Part shown: in pieces, positions 17,458 to 26,012 of the stretch
How the letters are laid out: the number at the start of each line of letters is the position of its first letter
Position numbering within the stretch: the first letter of the stretch is position 1
NCBI RefSeq assembly: GCF_026191725.2
Contig: NZ_CP120863.1
Location: 3,266,001-3,330,000, forward strand
Direction: 5' to 3'
From: Roseibium porphyridii
GTDB lineage: Bacteria; Pseudomonadota; Alphaproteobacteria; Rhizobiales; Stappiaceae
DNA: 64,000 nucleotides
Position numbers and translations under genes: made by a program
The notes under the pieces: generated by a model
Told to the model about the DNA's origin: nothing
The model's input: the letters and a program-made list of their open reading frames with translations, nothing else
Databases searched by the model: none

Positions 17458-17808
17458 TCAGCTTCCTCTATAGGTCGAATAGCCGAACGGCGACAAAAGA
17501 AGCGGCACATGGTAGTGGCCATCGGGTTCTGCCATACCAAATCGGATTGGAATAATGTCAAGGAAGAGCGGTTCGGAAAGTTGTTGGGTCGTAGCTTTCA
17601 GATATTCGCCTGCATGAAACCGCAATTCATAAGAACCAGTCCTGAAGGCCGCGCCATCGAGAATTGGGCCGTCGACCCGCCCGTCATTGTTGGTTTCGTG
17701 CGTCGAGATATGGCGGGGTGTGTCTTCCGCTGTCCAAAGTTCAATTTTCAAACCTTTTGCTGGCTTGCCAAGAGCTGTGTCCAGAACATGCGTGGTCAGG
17801 CGCCCCAT
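17458..17808 (-). CDS. uraH: 5-hydroxyisourate hydrolase (transthyretin-related)
   Basis: Hydrolyses 5-hydroxyisourate, the product of urate oxidation, to OHCU. The 116-residue protein matches the usual family length. It begins [18 protein letters not shown] (His7 is the N-terminal catalytic His), has [19 protein letters not shown] at the end, and keeps the C-terminal YRGS signature that separates these enzymes from animal transthyretin. It is the first gene of the purine operon. The urate oxidase and OHCU decarboxylase that should act on either side of it are not in this window. Confidence 0.95.
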   Translation of the reverse strand: MGRLTTHVLDTALGKPAKGLKIELWTAEDTPRHISTHETNNDGRVDGPILDGAAFRTGSYELRFHAGEYLKATTQQLSEPLFLDIIPIRFGMAEPDGHYHVPLLLSPFGYSTYRGS

Positions 17809-17882
17809 CTATACCTCTCCTGTCTGCGGTGAAATGCCGCAAAATCCTTCAAGAAAAATGTGCCTTAAAAATTTGCCGAACC

Positions 17883-17924
17883 AAAGCGCTCATTTGAGAG
17901 CTTTATGATGCCTATTTGGCATCA
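17883..17924. promoter_or_regulatory. Two adjacent inverted repeats upstream of the purine operon
   Basis: An imperfect 22-bp palindrome (AAAGCGCTCA / TGAGAGCTTT, 17883-17904, 9 of 10 positions matching per arm) is followed one base later by TGATGCC-TATTT-GGCATCA (17906-17924), which overlaps the stop codon of the LysR gene. Together they fill the gap before uraH. They are candidates for an operator of the LysR or another purine regulator. The second repeat could also act as an mRNA 3'-end hairpin, though no T-run follows it. Confidence 0.45.
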
Positions 17925-18862
17925 ATAGTAGGCAAATGATCCTTCAGTGTGAGCACAGAGTGATCGAAGAACATACCGGGCGCCAAGGCAAGCGCGCGCA
18001 AGGAAGAGGTTATCACACAAAGGCGATCGGCCTGAAGCGGTGCGTCCGACAATGGTTTGAATACCAGAACCCCTGACGATAGATCATCTTCGCAACCGAT
18101 CAGTGTTTGGAACCCTATTACCTGCTCCTCTCGCGCAAGAGCACGCATCAGACGCAGCGAATTGGCTTCAACGTAAGTTCTGGAAGCGCCGGGTATCCTG
18201 TTTCTGACAAGATCTATACGCGTTCTAAGGGAGAGCCCCTGTGCAGGCAATGCGACTGGATATTTCAGGCACTCCTGCAAACTGAGCGACTTTGACTTTG
18301 CAAGTGGATGATCCGGCGTCATCAAAGCGCCGATTCCAAGATCGTGCTGGAACGCAACTGAAAGTGCAGAGGTTTCCGGTGGATCAAACGTGAACCCGAC
18401 GTCTGCTTCTGCAGCCTCGACTTTCCTGGCGGCCTCATGAGAAGACGACACGGATACGTTTACGTGAATTCCTGGATAGCTTTTTCGGAAACTGCTGATC
18501 AGCGCGGGCAGCAGTTTTTCAGCGACGCTTTCAACGCTGGCGATCGAAACAGTTCCCCGTCTCAATCCTTTCAGGGCATCAAGTTCGGCAACTGTGCCTT
18601 CAAAGTCCGAATATGTTCGACGAATGTGGGCCAGGAGAACTTCGCCTGCTTGAGACAGTTTCAATCGTCGACCGACCCGGTCGAACAACTGCAATCCTAG
18701 CGCTTCTTCAAGCCAGAGCACTTGTCGGTTGACTGCCGAAGACGCGACATTGAGTTCCCGGGACGCAGCTCGGATTGAACCAGCTTCAGCAACCGCCAGG
18801 AAGTAGCGCATTGCCGGACTGTATAGGTTCCTTGATAGATCTTGTGCCCTTACCGATCGCAT
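17912..18862 (-). CDS. LysR-family transcriptional regulator, likely of the purine operon
   Basis: A 316-residue regulator with an N-terminal winged helix-turn-helix (about residues 16-75: RYFLAVAEAGSIRAASRELN, then LEEALGLQLFDRVGRRLKLS) and a C-terminal ligand-binding domain of two lobes. It is transcribed in the same direction as the purine genes, 103 bases upstream of uraH, rather than divergently as is common for LysR genes. The quinone oxidoreductase gene lies 15 bases upstream, so those two may form their own unit. The effector is not evident; urate or xanthine is a guess from context. Confidence 0.88.
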   Translation of the reverse strand: MRSVRAQDLSRNLYSPAMRYFLAVAEAGSIRAASRELNVASSAVNRQVLWLEEALGLQLFDRVGRRLKLSQAGEVLLAHIRRTYSDFEGTVAELDALKGLRRGTVSIASVESVAEKLLPALISSFRKSYPGIHVNVSVSSSHEAARKVEAAEADVGFTFDPPETSALSVAFQHDLGIGALMTPDHPLAKSKSLSLQECLKYPVALPAQGLSLRTRIDLVRNRIPGASRTYVEANSLRLMRALAREEQVIGFQTLIGCEDDLSSGVLVFKPLSDAPLQADRLCVITSSLRALALAPGMFFDHSVLTLKDHLPTIDAK

Positions 18863-18877
18863 AATTGCCGATACGCC

Positions 18878-19855
18878 TCAGGGGACCAAAACCGTGGTCC
18901 CGGTGGTTTTCCTGCCTTCCAGATCCTGATGGGCCTGGACAGCGTCGGCGAGCCGGTATTCCTGGTTGACGTTTATTTTGACGATGCCTTTTTGAACGAC
19001 CTCGAAAAGCTCACCTGCCGTCGCCTCCAGGGCATCCCGGGTTGCAATGTAGTTGAAGAGCGTTGGCCGTGTTGCGAAAAGCGAGCCCTTTTGTGCCAGT
19101 AAACCAAGGTTGAAATCCGTTATCGGGCCGGAAGACTGTCCAAAGCTGACCCAAAGTCCGCGAGACTTCAAACAGTCAAGAGATCCGGGATACGTGTCTT
19201 TGCCGACAGAATCGTAGACAACATCACAGCCCTTTCCATTTGTGATCTCCTGAACACGTTCGACAAAATTCTCGGTGCGGTAGTTGATCATGTGCTGATA
19301 GCCATGATCTTTGGCCAGTGCGATCTTTTCATCTGACCCTGCGGTTCCAATGACGGTTGCGCCAAGGTGGGCGGCCCACTGCCCTGCGATGAGACCAACC
19401 CCACCTGCAGCGGCGTGAAAAAGAAGTACTGTGTCGCTGTCGACCTTGAAAGTCTGGCGCAGAAGGTACTGGGCCGTCATACCCTTGAGCATCATTCCGG
19501 CAGCTGTCTTCTCATCGATACCCTCCGGCAGGACAACCAGTTTGTCTGCGGGCAGCACCCTTTCTTGCGCATAAGCGCCTATCGGGCCGACATAGGCCAC
19601 ACGATCACCTGGGCGGAGATGGTTTACGCCTTCGCCAACGCTTTGAACGACCCCTGCGCCTTCATTCCCCGGACTGAACGGTGTTCCATCAGGAGACGGA
19701 TAAAGACCAGACCGGAAATAGGTATCGATAAAGTTCAGGCCGATTGCAGTTTGTCTGATGCGTGCTTCGCCAGGTCCGGGTTCTCCGACTTCGACATGTT
19801 CCCACCGCATGACTTCGGGGCCACCCGTTTCATGAATGCAAATCGCTTGAACCAT
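18878..19855 (-). CDS. NADPH:quinone oxidoreductase (Qor, MDR family)
   Basis: A 325-residue zinc-independent medium-chain dehydrogenase/reductase that reduces quinones with NADPH. Landmarks are the start MVQAICIHETGGPEVM, the segment NFIDTYFRSGLYP, and the cofactor fold HAAAGGVGLIAGQWA (about 150-164) with the usual AAGGVG motif. No structural or catalytic zinc cysteines are present. It closely follows the family length. It is probably co-transcribed with the LysR gene 15 bases downstream; a link to purine catabolism is not evident. Confidence 0.92.
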   Translation of the reverse strand: MVQAICIHETGGPEVMRWEHVEVGEPGPGEARIRQTAIGLNFIDTYFRSGLYPSPDGTPFSPGNEGAGVVQSVGEGVNHLRPGDRVAYVGPIGAYAQERVLPADKLVVLPEGIDEKTAAGMMLKGMTAQYLLRQTFKVDSDTVLLFHAAAGGVGLIAGQWAAHLGATVIGTAGSDEKIALAKDHGYQHMINYRTENFVERVQEITNGKGCDVVYDSVGKDTYPGSLDCLKSRGLWVSFGQSSGPITDFNLGLLAQKGSLFATRPTLFNYIATRDALEATAGELFEVVQKGIVKINVNQEYRLADAVQAHQDLEGRKTTGTTVLVP

Positions 19856-20046
19856 TTTAGAACCTCAGCGTTCTGGCCGGTCTGCACAGATGGCATTGCG
19901 GCGGTTGTCTTTGAAAGAACTCTACTGACAGGGCTGGTATCGGAAAAGACCTTAGGCACATTGCATCCAACCAGCGCCTTGCTGGACAGTCAGATGTGTG
20001 ATCGGACCAAAGAATTAGAGATCGAGAATTCGCGATCCTGAATAGC

Positions 20047-20763
20047 TCAATCGACCCGGTCCAACACTTGCTGAACTGCGGAAACGAAGAACAGGTAAAT
20101 GCTTGCAGCGGTAAAAAGCATTGCCATGGGAGCGTTCAAGGTCATGTCGTCCAAAATGGCAAGCGCTGCCAGACCCATCCAGAGGAGCGTCACCGGGAGC
20201 GTCAGCACACGCCAGCGTCGCACCCGCACCGGATGAACGAAACGGACCGGCGCGAACGTCAAAGCACAGCAAAGCAGGATGAACCCAATGGTGAAGCCTT
20301 CCGATGGCGACAGAACCATCAAGCCGAATATGACCATGTTCCAGCCAGCAGGGAATCCCTTGAACGATCCATCCGGCGTTTTCATTCCGTTGTCAGCGAA
20401 GTAAAGCGCGCCCGTGAAAACGATCAATCCACCGCAGATCCAGTTCCAGGGCTGCGACAACATCAAGCTCCAGGAGAGCGCAAATGCGGGCAGAAAAACG
20501 TAAGTCGCGTAATCGATGACAAAATCAAGGGAAGCGCCAGACCAGCGGGGCAGCTTTTCAGCGATATTGAATCGGCGAGCGAGCGGTCCGTCGATTCCGT
20601 CGATAAAGAAAGCCAAGCCTAGCCAGGCGAACATTTCTGCCCAATTTCCCTGGGCTCCGGCCAAGAGCGCGACAAGGGCAATGGGCGCACCGGACGCCGT
20701 CAGGATATGAATCAGAAACAGGGCCGGTTCGGCTCTGTCTTTACCTGTCGGAATGTCCGTCAC
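20047..20763 (-). CDS. pcs: Phosphatidylcholine synthase (CDP-alcohol phosphatidyltransferase)
   Basis: Condenses choline with CDP-diacylglycerol to make phosphatidylcholine in the inner membrane. The 238-residue protein has the CDP-alcohol transferase motif DGIDGPLARR ... GASLDFVIDY (about residues 54-85), with all expected aspartates, and six to eight hydrophobic segments. The length and sequence style match the Pcs branch found in Rhizobiales and other host-associated or marine alphaproteobacteria. It stands alone, with about 190 bases to the upstream oxidoreductase gene. No choline transporter is adjacent. Confidence 0.92.
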   Translation of the reverse strand: MTDIPTGKDRAEPALFLIHILTASGAPIALVALLAGAQGNWAEMFAWLGLAFFIDGIDGPLARRFNIAEKLPRWSGASLDFVIDYATYVFLPAFALSWSLMLSQPWNWICGGLIVFTGALYFADNGMKTPDGSFKGFPAGWNMVIFGLMVLSPSEGFTIGFILLCCALTFAPVRFVHPVRVRRWRVLTLPVTLLWMGLAALAILDDMTLNAPMAMLFTAASIYLFFVSAVQQVLDRVD

Positions 20764-20951
20764 GCGAAGTCCTCACTCCAATCCAGGGTGAATAAGGCTG
20801 ACAGCGGTAGGACTGGATCAATTTTTGGAATTACCTGTCACTGCGCTGGAGCGGTTGGAAACCTTTATTGCAATCGTATGACAGTGTGAACCGAAAAAAC
20901 AGCCCCAGCTCACTTTCCTTGCCAATCTTGATGTCATCAAAGGCTTCGGTT

Positions 20952-21911
20952 TCAAAATGCATTGCCATCAACGAGGATAAGTGTGGTCAGGAAGCCTGCC
21001 CACATCAGGAAGAAGACACCCAGAAGATTGGGAAAGATACGGCTCGGGAATGTCTTTTCCAGAGCCATGACCGCACCCAGCAATGCGATCCATATGACGT
21101 TCATAAGTCCGACCGCGAACATAACCGTCATCACCGCCCAGCAACAGCCAAGACATGCCCAGCCCTGTACGACCCCTTCTTTCATGCCGGTTGCAACGCG
21201 GTTTCCTGTATTCGTCTCAGCAAATACCCAGCGTGGATACCAGCAACGCGCGAGGCATGCTTTTTTGGCAGGTGTGAATTGGTAAAGACCCGCGGCAAAA
21301 AGGACGCTTGTTGTCAGTGCGAGCGTTGCCGGTGCCATCATGTCGCTGACCGCGCCTATCTTGAAAAGCAACACTTGGGCGGACGTTGCCACCGCGGCAT
21401 AGCCCAGCCAGACAAGCACATAGCCCATTGATGCACTGATGACGGCAGAGGCTGGATTGATCTTTAAGTTTGTATCTTGGCCCAACTTGAGGTGATAGGC
21501 CCGCAACATGGGAATTGCGCTCGGCAGCATCATTGCGAATGCCATCATGGCCCACATCACGAAGATCTTCAAAACGTCAGTAGCAGCCATTGCCGGGCCA
21601 GGCATTCCGAATGTAGCGCCAGCTGGAAGACATAGGACCGCAAGTGCAGCTCTTGCGTCTGCAGTCAGGCCCTTGAACAGGTTGAATTGGTTCAGCAATC
21701 CCATGCCGGGACCAGCTTCAGTCATGTCCATTACAGGAACCATGTCGGCGACCATCGCAACAAGATAGGCCCAACCGGAGAGCGTCAAAAGCGTGATGAA
21801 AAGCAGAACCAATGGCCAGCCGCGCGTAAATCCACTTTCCATCTGAGTATTGCTGGCCGTGGTCAATGGCACTGTCAATTCCTTCAATCCGATAACCCTG
21901 CTATTGAACAA
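20952..21911 (-). CDS. DUF2182 integral membrane protein
   Basis: A 319-residue membrane protein with about six to seven helices. It has the DUF2182 hallmarks: FVMWAMMAFAMMLPSAIPML around residues 115-134, then CLARCWYPRW and a Cys-rich segment GWACLGCCWAVM followed by a further helix. The family is often described as a predicted metal-binding membrane protein and is of unknown function. An alternative start at the ATG at 21842 would remove 23 N-terminal residues that are not hydrophobic. The gene is divergent from the UbiH-like gene. DUF1326 proteins, frequent partners of this family, were not seen here. Confidence 0.82.
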   Translation of the reverse strand: MFNSRVIGLKELTVPLTTASNTQMESGFTRGWPLVLLFITLLTLSGWAYLVAMVADMVPVMDMTEAGPGMGLLNQFNLFKGLTADARAALAVLCLPAGATFGMPGPAMAATDVLKIFVMWAMMAFAMMLPSAIPMLRAYHLKLGQDTNLKINPASAVISASMGYVLVWLGYAAVATSAQVLLFKIGAVSDMMAPATLALTTSVLFAAGLYQFTPAKKACLARCWYPRWVFAETNTGNRVATGMKEGVVQGWACLGCCWAVMTVMFAVGLMNVIWIALLGAVMALEKTFPSRIFPNLLGVFFLMWAGFLTTLILVDGNAF

Positions 21912-22106
21912 GCCTGCTGATTTGGCACCTGTGTGATCAGATTAGTTAGCAGGACTGCGATGCGAAGCGTTTGATTTCGCTCACTATGGCAACATATGCT
22001 TAAAAGCAGGGTTCGCGGTATCAAACAGGCTGCGTAACTTCGTCTCGTTGAATTTCTCCTTTCTGCGATCGATCTTAAGCCAATCCCTATCAAGTGAGCC
22101 TGGATT

Positions 22107-23309
22107 ATGCCGAAAGCAAAATTGTCCCAGATCTATGACATAGCGATCGTCGGAGGTGGACCGTCAGGACGAATTGCAGCGCTGACACTGGCGCAAAACG
22201 GATTTTCCTGTGTTCTCGTAGCTCCCAGATCAACAATAAAGGATGGGCGCACAACAGCTCTTTGGCAAAGGTCTATCGAGCTGTTGCAGGAGATCGGTGT
22301 CTGGGACGAGCTCGCCAACACGGCTTGCGAGCTTAAGAAGATGCGCATGATTGACGATACAGGTCGTCTCATTCGTGCGCCGGAAGTCGTGTTTGACAGC
22401 GCTGAACTCGGTTTGGAAGTATTTGGTTTCAATATCTTAAATCATGAACTTAATAAGATACTTGAGAAACACTGCGACGCGCATAACAACGTTGCCGACC
22501 TGGACGACAGCGCAGCGCAGGTCGAATTTGGCGATGAAACTGCGCTTTTGACCACAAAGTCCGGTCAAACCATCGAAGCGCGTCTGGTCGTTGCTGCAGA
22601 CGGGCGAAACTCCGTACTCAGAGAAACAGCCGGGATCCCCGTTCGCCGATGGTCCTATCCTCAGGTAGCCGTGGTTCTAAACCTTGAGCATCGTTTGCCG
22701 CATCAGCACATTTCAACTGAATTTCACACGCCAACAGGTCCGTTCACGCTTGTCCCACTGCCCGGCAGACAATCGTCGCTCGTGTGCGTCGAAACGGCAG
22801 AAGGTGCAGAAGCCTTGCTTTCACTTGAAGATCATGAGTTGGAGTTTGAGTTGGAGCGTCGCGCGCACTCCATACTGGGACGTTTGTCCTTGGCGTCGAA
22901 ACCACAGAGTTTTCCCCTTTCAGGACTTACTGCGCAGACCTTGGTCAAGGACAGACTGGCACTTGTCGGAGAAACCGCGCACGTCTTCCCGCCGATCGGT
23001 GCACAGGGCCTAAACCTGTCACTGCGGGATGTCCTGGACCTTTCCGGTGTCCTTCTGGCAGCGCGCATGAAACATCAGGACATAGGCCGCGAAGCCGTAC
23101 TCAAGGCATATGATACAAAGCGTGCCAGCGACATCCGTTCGCGTACCAATGCCGTTGACGCGCTCAACCGATCTCTTTTAACCGATTTCCTGCCGGTTCA
23201 GGCTGCACGCAGCATAAGTATGCACCTGGCCGAACGTGTCGGCCCATTTCGGCGAATGCTCATGCGCGAGGGACTTGCGCCAGGATCTGCTTTCAGGTTT
23301 GGCCGTTAG
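22107..23309 (+). CDS. FAD-dependent hydroxylase of the UbiH/UbiF/COQ6 family
   Basis: Probably a flavin monooxygenase of ubiquinone ring hydroxylation. The 400-residue protein has the dinucleotide motif VGGGPSGRIAALTLA (about 14-28), the middle DG motif near AADGRNSVLRE (about 168-178) and the second FAD motif LVGETAHVFPPIGAQGLNLSLRD (about 290-312). The G-x-D of this second motif is GET here: Gly is present but the usual Asp is Glu, a conservative change. Alphaproteobacteria have several such hydroxylases (UbiL, UbiM and others), so I give no symbol. It is monocistronic. Confidence 0.88.
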   Translation: MPKAKLSQIYDIAIVGGGPSGRIAALTLAQNGFSCVLVAPRSTIKDGRTTALWQRSIELLQEIGVWDELANTACELKKMRMIDDTGRLIRAPEVVFDSAELGLEVFGFNILNHELNKILEKHCDAHNNVADLDDSAAQVEFGDETALLTTKSGQTIEARLVVAADGRNSVLRETAGIPVRRWSYPQVAVVLNLEHRLPHQHISTEFHTPTGPFTLVPLPGRQSSLVCVETAEGAEALLSLEDHELEFELERRAHSILGRLSLASKPQSFPLSGLTAQTLVKDRLALVGETAHVFPPIGAQGLNLSLRDVLDLSGVLLAARMKHQDIGREAVLKAYDTKRASDIRSRTNAVDALNRSLLTDFLPVQAARSISMHLAERVGPFRRMLMREGLAPGSAFRFGR

Positions 23310-23324
23310 CAGAAGTCGACCAGA

Positions 23325-23756
23325 TCACGACAAAGCTGTTTTTCGCTTGTTCTTGTTGGCATGGTAAGTGAGTGCCATTAGGATCATCTGCCGAACGTCG
23401 TCCTCCGGCAGTGCGGTATCCAGACGAAAATGAACACTGCGATCTCCGCCGAACGTCATGTCCGGAAACAGGCCGCGCCACTCCGACACAAGTGAAGACT
23501 GACAGTTGACGTAAAGCGCGTAATCGCCTGCATCAGATGTATCCCGGTCGATACGAACCGTTGTTCCGGATTTTGGACGAATTGTCAGGTAGCTGGGCTG
23601 TCCCCATTTGAGCGTTTCTTCAAGCGTCCCGACAGCGTCGCTGCTATTTGCTGTTTCTACAATAAGAGTTCTCAGTTTGAGAATTGCAGCCCTCACCTCA
23701 TCTGAGTAACCATCTATGACGGAAAGCACATCCGGGTTGTCTTGCATTTTGCTCAT
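23325..23756 (-). CDS. DUF1801 domain protein
   Basis: A 143-residue protein of the DUF1801 (YdhG-like) family. It contains the characteristic EETLKWGQPSYLT (about 46-58) and, near the C-terminus, RLDTALPEDDVRQMILMALTYH with a basic tail NKNKRK. Family members are small, soluble and of unknown function. It lies 18 bases after the AEC transporter gene on the same strand, so the two are probably co-transcribed, but a shared role is not obvious. It is convergent with the UbiH-like gene, with only 15 bases between the stops. Confidence 0.85.
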   Translation of the reverse strand: MSKMQDNPDVLSVIDGYSDEVRAAILKLRTLIVETANSSDAVGTLEETLKWGQPSYLTIRPKSGTTVRIDRDTSDAGDYALYVNCQSSLVSEWRGLFPDMTFGGDRSVHFRLDTALPEDDVRQMILMALTYHANKNKRKTALS

Positions 23757-23774
23757 TGAAGTTTTCCAGGCTGT

Positions 23775-24725
23775 TCAAGTTGGCAAAAGTCCCGTCGTAA
23801 TCGCCCAGATGAAGAAGGTGACGGTCACAATGGAAATTGCGGTTCCAATCAGTACGAAACTCGAGGCCCTTTGAACATAGGTTCCGTATTGTTGCGCAAT
23901 CACAAAGACATTTGTTGCAGGCGGCAAACACGACATGAGAACGGCGGTCGCCACCCAACTCGGGTCGAAGCCGCCAAGAAAACTCAAAAGCAAGAAAATA
24001 AGAACCGGATGCAAAACCAGTTTTATGGCCAGAACGACCGGCAATTCGAGCGGAATTCTGCCGACCGGCCGAAGCGCAATACTCACACCCATAGCGAACA
24101 AAGCGCAGGGAGCAGCAGCATTGCTGAGGTATCTCAACAGTGTGTCAACCGCCTGAGGGGGCCGAAATTCAAACGCTGCGGCCATGACGCCGGCAATCGT
24201 CGCCAGAATGAACGGATGGGTGAAAATACGCGTGCCGATTTGTTTCAACGTTCCCAGGAAACTGTCGTTCTCGGTGCCGGCGAGCGCCATCAGGAGCGGC
24301 GCCAAGATGAACATCAGCGCATTGTCGAATGCCAGGATCAAGGCAGTAGGTACGGTTGCCTGCTCACCAAGTACTGCGAGTGTCAGGCCCGGACCCATGT
24401 AGCCGACATTTGAGTACGCTCCGGCAATACCGAGAATGGTAGATTCGCCAATATTTCCGCGAGTTGCCAAGACGCCGATACAGAACGAGATTGCGAAGAC
24501 GATGTATGTTGTAAATGTTGTGGCAGCAACGAAAGACACGTTTGCCAGTTGTTCAAAAGGTGTTTCTGACAAAAGACGAAAGAACAAAGCCGGCAAGGCG
24601 AGATAGACGACGAAGAAGTTCATCCAGCTCAAACCTGCTTCGGGCAAGTTGCGCAACTTGCCTGCGCCGAACCCAAGGAGAATCAGACCGAAAAACGGCA
24701 AGGCAAGTGTAACGACGTCCTGCAT
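23775..24725 (-). CDS. AEC-family transporter (auxin-efflux-carrier type)
   Basis: A 316-residue membrane protein with about ten helices, organised as two repeats of five. It starts MQDVVTLALPFFGLILLGFGAGK and has the conserved helix-break region GIAGAYSNVGYMGPGLTLAVLGEQ near residues 98-121, and MSCLPPATNVFVIAQQYG near the end. Family members export or import organic acids such as malonate or malate. The substrate cannot be told from the sequence. It is the first gene of a short unit with the DUF1801 gene. Confidence 0.88.
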   Translation of the reverse strand: MQDVVTLALPFFGLILLGFGAGKLRNLPEAGLSWMNFFVVYLALPALFFRLLSETPFEQLANVSFVAATTFTTYIVFAISFCIGVLATRGNIGESTILGIAGAYSNVGYMGPGLTLAVLGEQATVPTALILAFDNALMFILAPLLMALAGTENDSFLGTLKQIGTRIFTHPFILATIAGVMAAAFEFRPPQAVDTLLRYLSNAAAPCALFAMGVSIALRPVGRIPLELPVVLAIKLVLHPVLIFLLLSFLGGFDPSWVATAVLMSCLPPATNVFVIAQQYGTYVQRASSFVLIGTAISIVTVTFFIWAITTGLLPT

Positions 24726-24953
24726 TCAACTTCCAGATTTCGACAAACTGTGACGGTTCATACCGGGCAATAAACGGAAGGCGCTTGCATCTTGCGCCTG
24801 GCTTGGCTAGGACGCGTGACTTAAGGGCCAACACGTTGTCCTGCATTCCAATCAGGTCTGAAACCACATCGCAAGGTCACATTCAAGCGGACCGGATTGG
24901 GACAAGCCCTCTTCCAAGGAAAGAGGCGCAAAAACCGAGAGCACTTGTCCGAA

Positions 24954-25919
24954 ATGTCACGGAAGAAAAGACAGCGCAATCATCCCAAACTGACAGCTAT
25001 GCAGAATTGGGTCGAAGGGATCGCCCTTCATGCCGCGATCTGGGTGTTTCGGCTCATTCCGGTTGATGTTGCTTCTTTCGTTATGGGTGCGTTCTGGCGA
25101 CGGCTTGCGCCTTTGAATGCAAGGCACAAGCGTGCGCTTCGACATCTGGAAAAAGCGTTTCCTGAAATGGCGCCAGAAGAGCGCGAAAGAACTGTCCGAG
25201 GCATGTGGGAAAACCTTGGTCGGGTTGCGGCGGAAACCTTTCATATCGATCGGCTATTGCGCAAAGAAAAACGGTTTGAAGCAGATGCTGACGAAGAGAC
25301 ACAAGAGCTGCTGAAGGGCGGCAAGGCATGTTTGTTTGTCTCGCTTCACAGCGCTAACTGGGAGCTTTGTGTCCAGCCGGCTGTTCAAAATGGGCTTTCG
25401 ATTACCGGAATTTATCAGGCATTGCGCAATCCGGAGGCTGACAAGGCGCTGCAGGCGCTCCGGCAGGATCTCTATAAAGGCGGCCTTCTTTCCAAGAGTC
25501 ACCAAACGGCTCGCAAGATACTTGCAACGCTCAAGTCAGGTGGCGTGGTCGCCATGATGGGGGATCTGCGGGAAACGAGAGGCATACAAGTGCCGTTTTT
25601 CGGACAATTGGCTTATGCCAACCCCGTTCCAGCATCGCTTGCACGCTCCTGCAATGTTCCAATCGTACTTGGAAGAGTTATCCGAAAGAGTGGCGTGCAT
25701 TTTCGTGTCGAAGGCAGGGCCATTCATGTCCCGATTACCGACAACCGGCAGGTAGACATCGAGACAGCGACGGCACAGATCCACGCAGTTTTTGAGGAAT
25801 GGATACGCGAATACCCCGATCAATGGATGTGGATCCACAAGAAATGGGCCCCTCCCGGCAAGACCTCTGCTCAAAAACAGGCGCGCAAAGCCGCGGTTGC
25901 CAAGCTCAATACGGGTTGA
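24954..25919 (+). CDS. Lysophospholipid acyltransferase of the LpxL/HtrB family
   Basis: Transfers an acyl chain to a lipid acceptor, in this family usually Kdo2-lipid IVA at the inner membrane. A single N-terminal hydrophobic segment follows the start. The HX4(D/E) catalytic motif appears as HSANWE, then GDLRETRGIQVPFFG, and the family end motif PDQWMWIHKKW. I chose the ATG at 24954 (321 residues). The open frame extends upstream to a TTG at 24897 and another ATG lies at 24999, just before MQNWVEGIALHAAI. No other lipid A gene is adjacent, so an ornithine-lipid or other acceptor is possible. Confidence 0.87.
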   Translation: MSRKKRQRNHPKLTAMQNWVEGIALHAAIWVFRLIPVDVASFVMGAFWRRLAPLNARHKRALRHLEKAFPEMAPEERERTVRGMWENLGRVAAETFHIDRLLRKEKRFEADADEETQELLKGGKACLFVSLHSANWELCVQPAVQNGLSITGIYQALRNPEADKALQALRQDLYKGGLLSKSHQTARKILATLKSGGVVAMMGDLRETRGIQVPFFGQLAYANPVPASLARSCNVPIVLGRVIRKSGVHFRVEGRAIHVPITDNRQVDIETATAQIHAVFEEWIREYPDQWMWIHKKWAPPGKTSAQKQARKAAVAKLNTG

Positions 25920-26012
25920 TTTTGTTGGTGAGCCCTTTCGCCTTTCGGGGGATGGTTGCAGCGCAGCATTGACGCTATAGCTATCAGCCATACTGGTGGA
26001 GGATGCAGACAC

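Noticed and set aside
19859..19874. AGAAC-N6-GTTCT palindrome just before the quinone oxidoreductase start
   Set aside because: Only five bases per arm and overlapping the ribosome binding region; too weak to call an operator.
20831..20968. 45-codon minus-strand frame beginning inside the end of the DUF2182 gene (starts MAMHFETEAFDD)
   Set aside because: It reads like protein, but there is no ribosome binding site, no family match and it is short enough to be chance.
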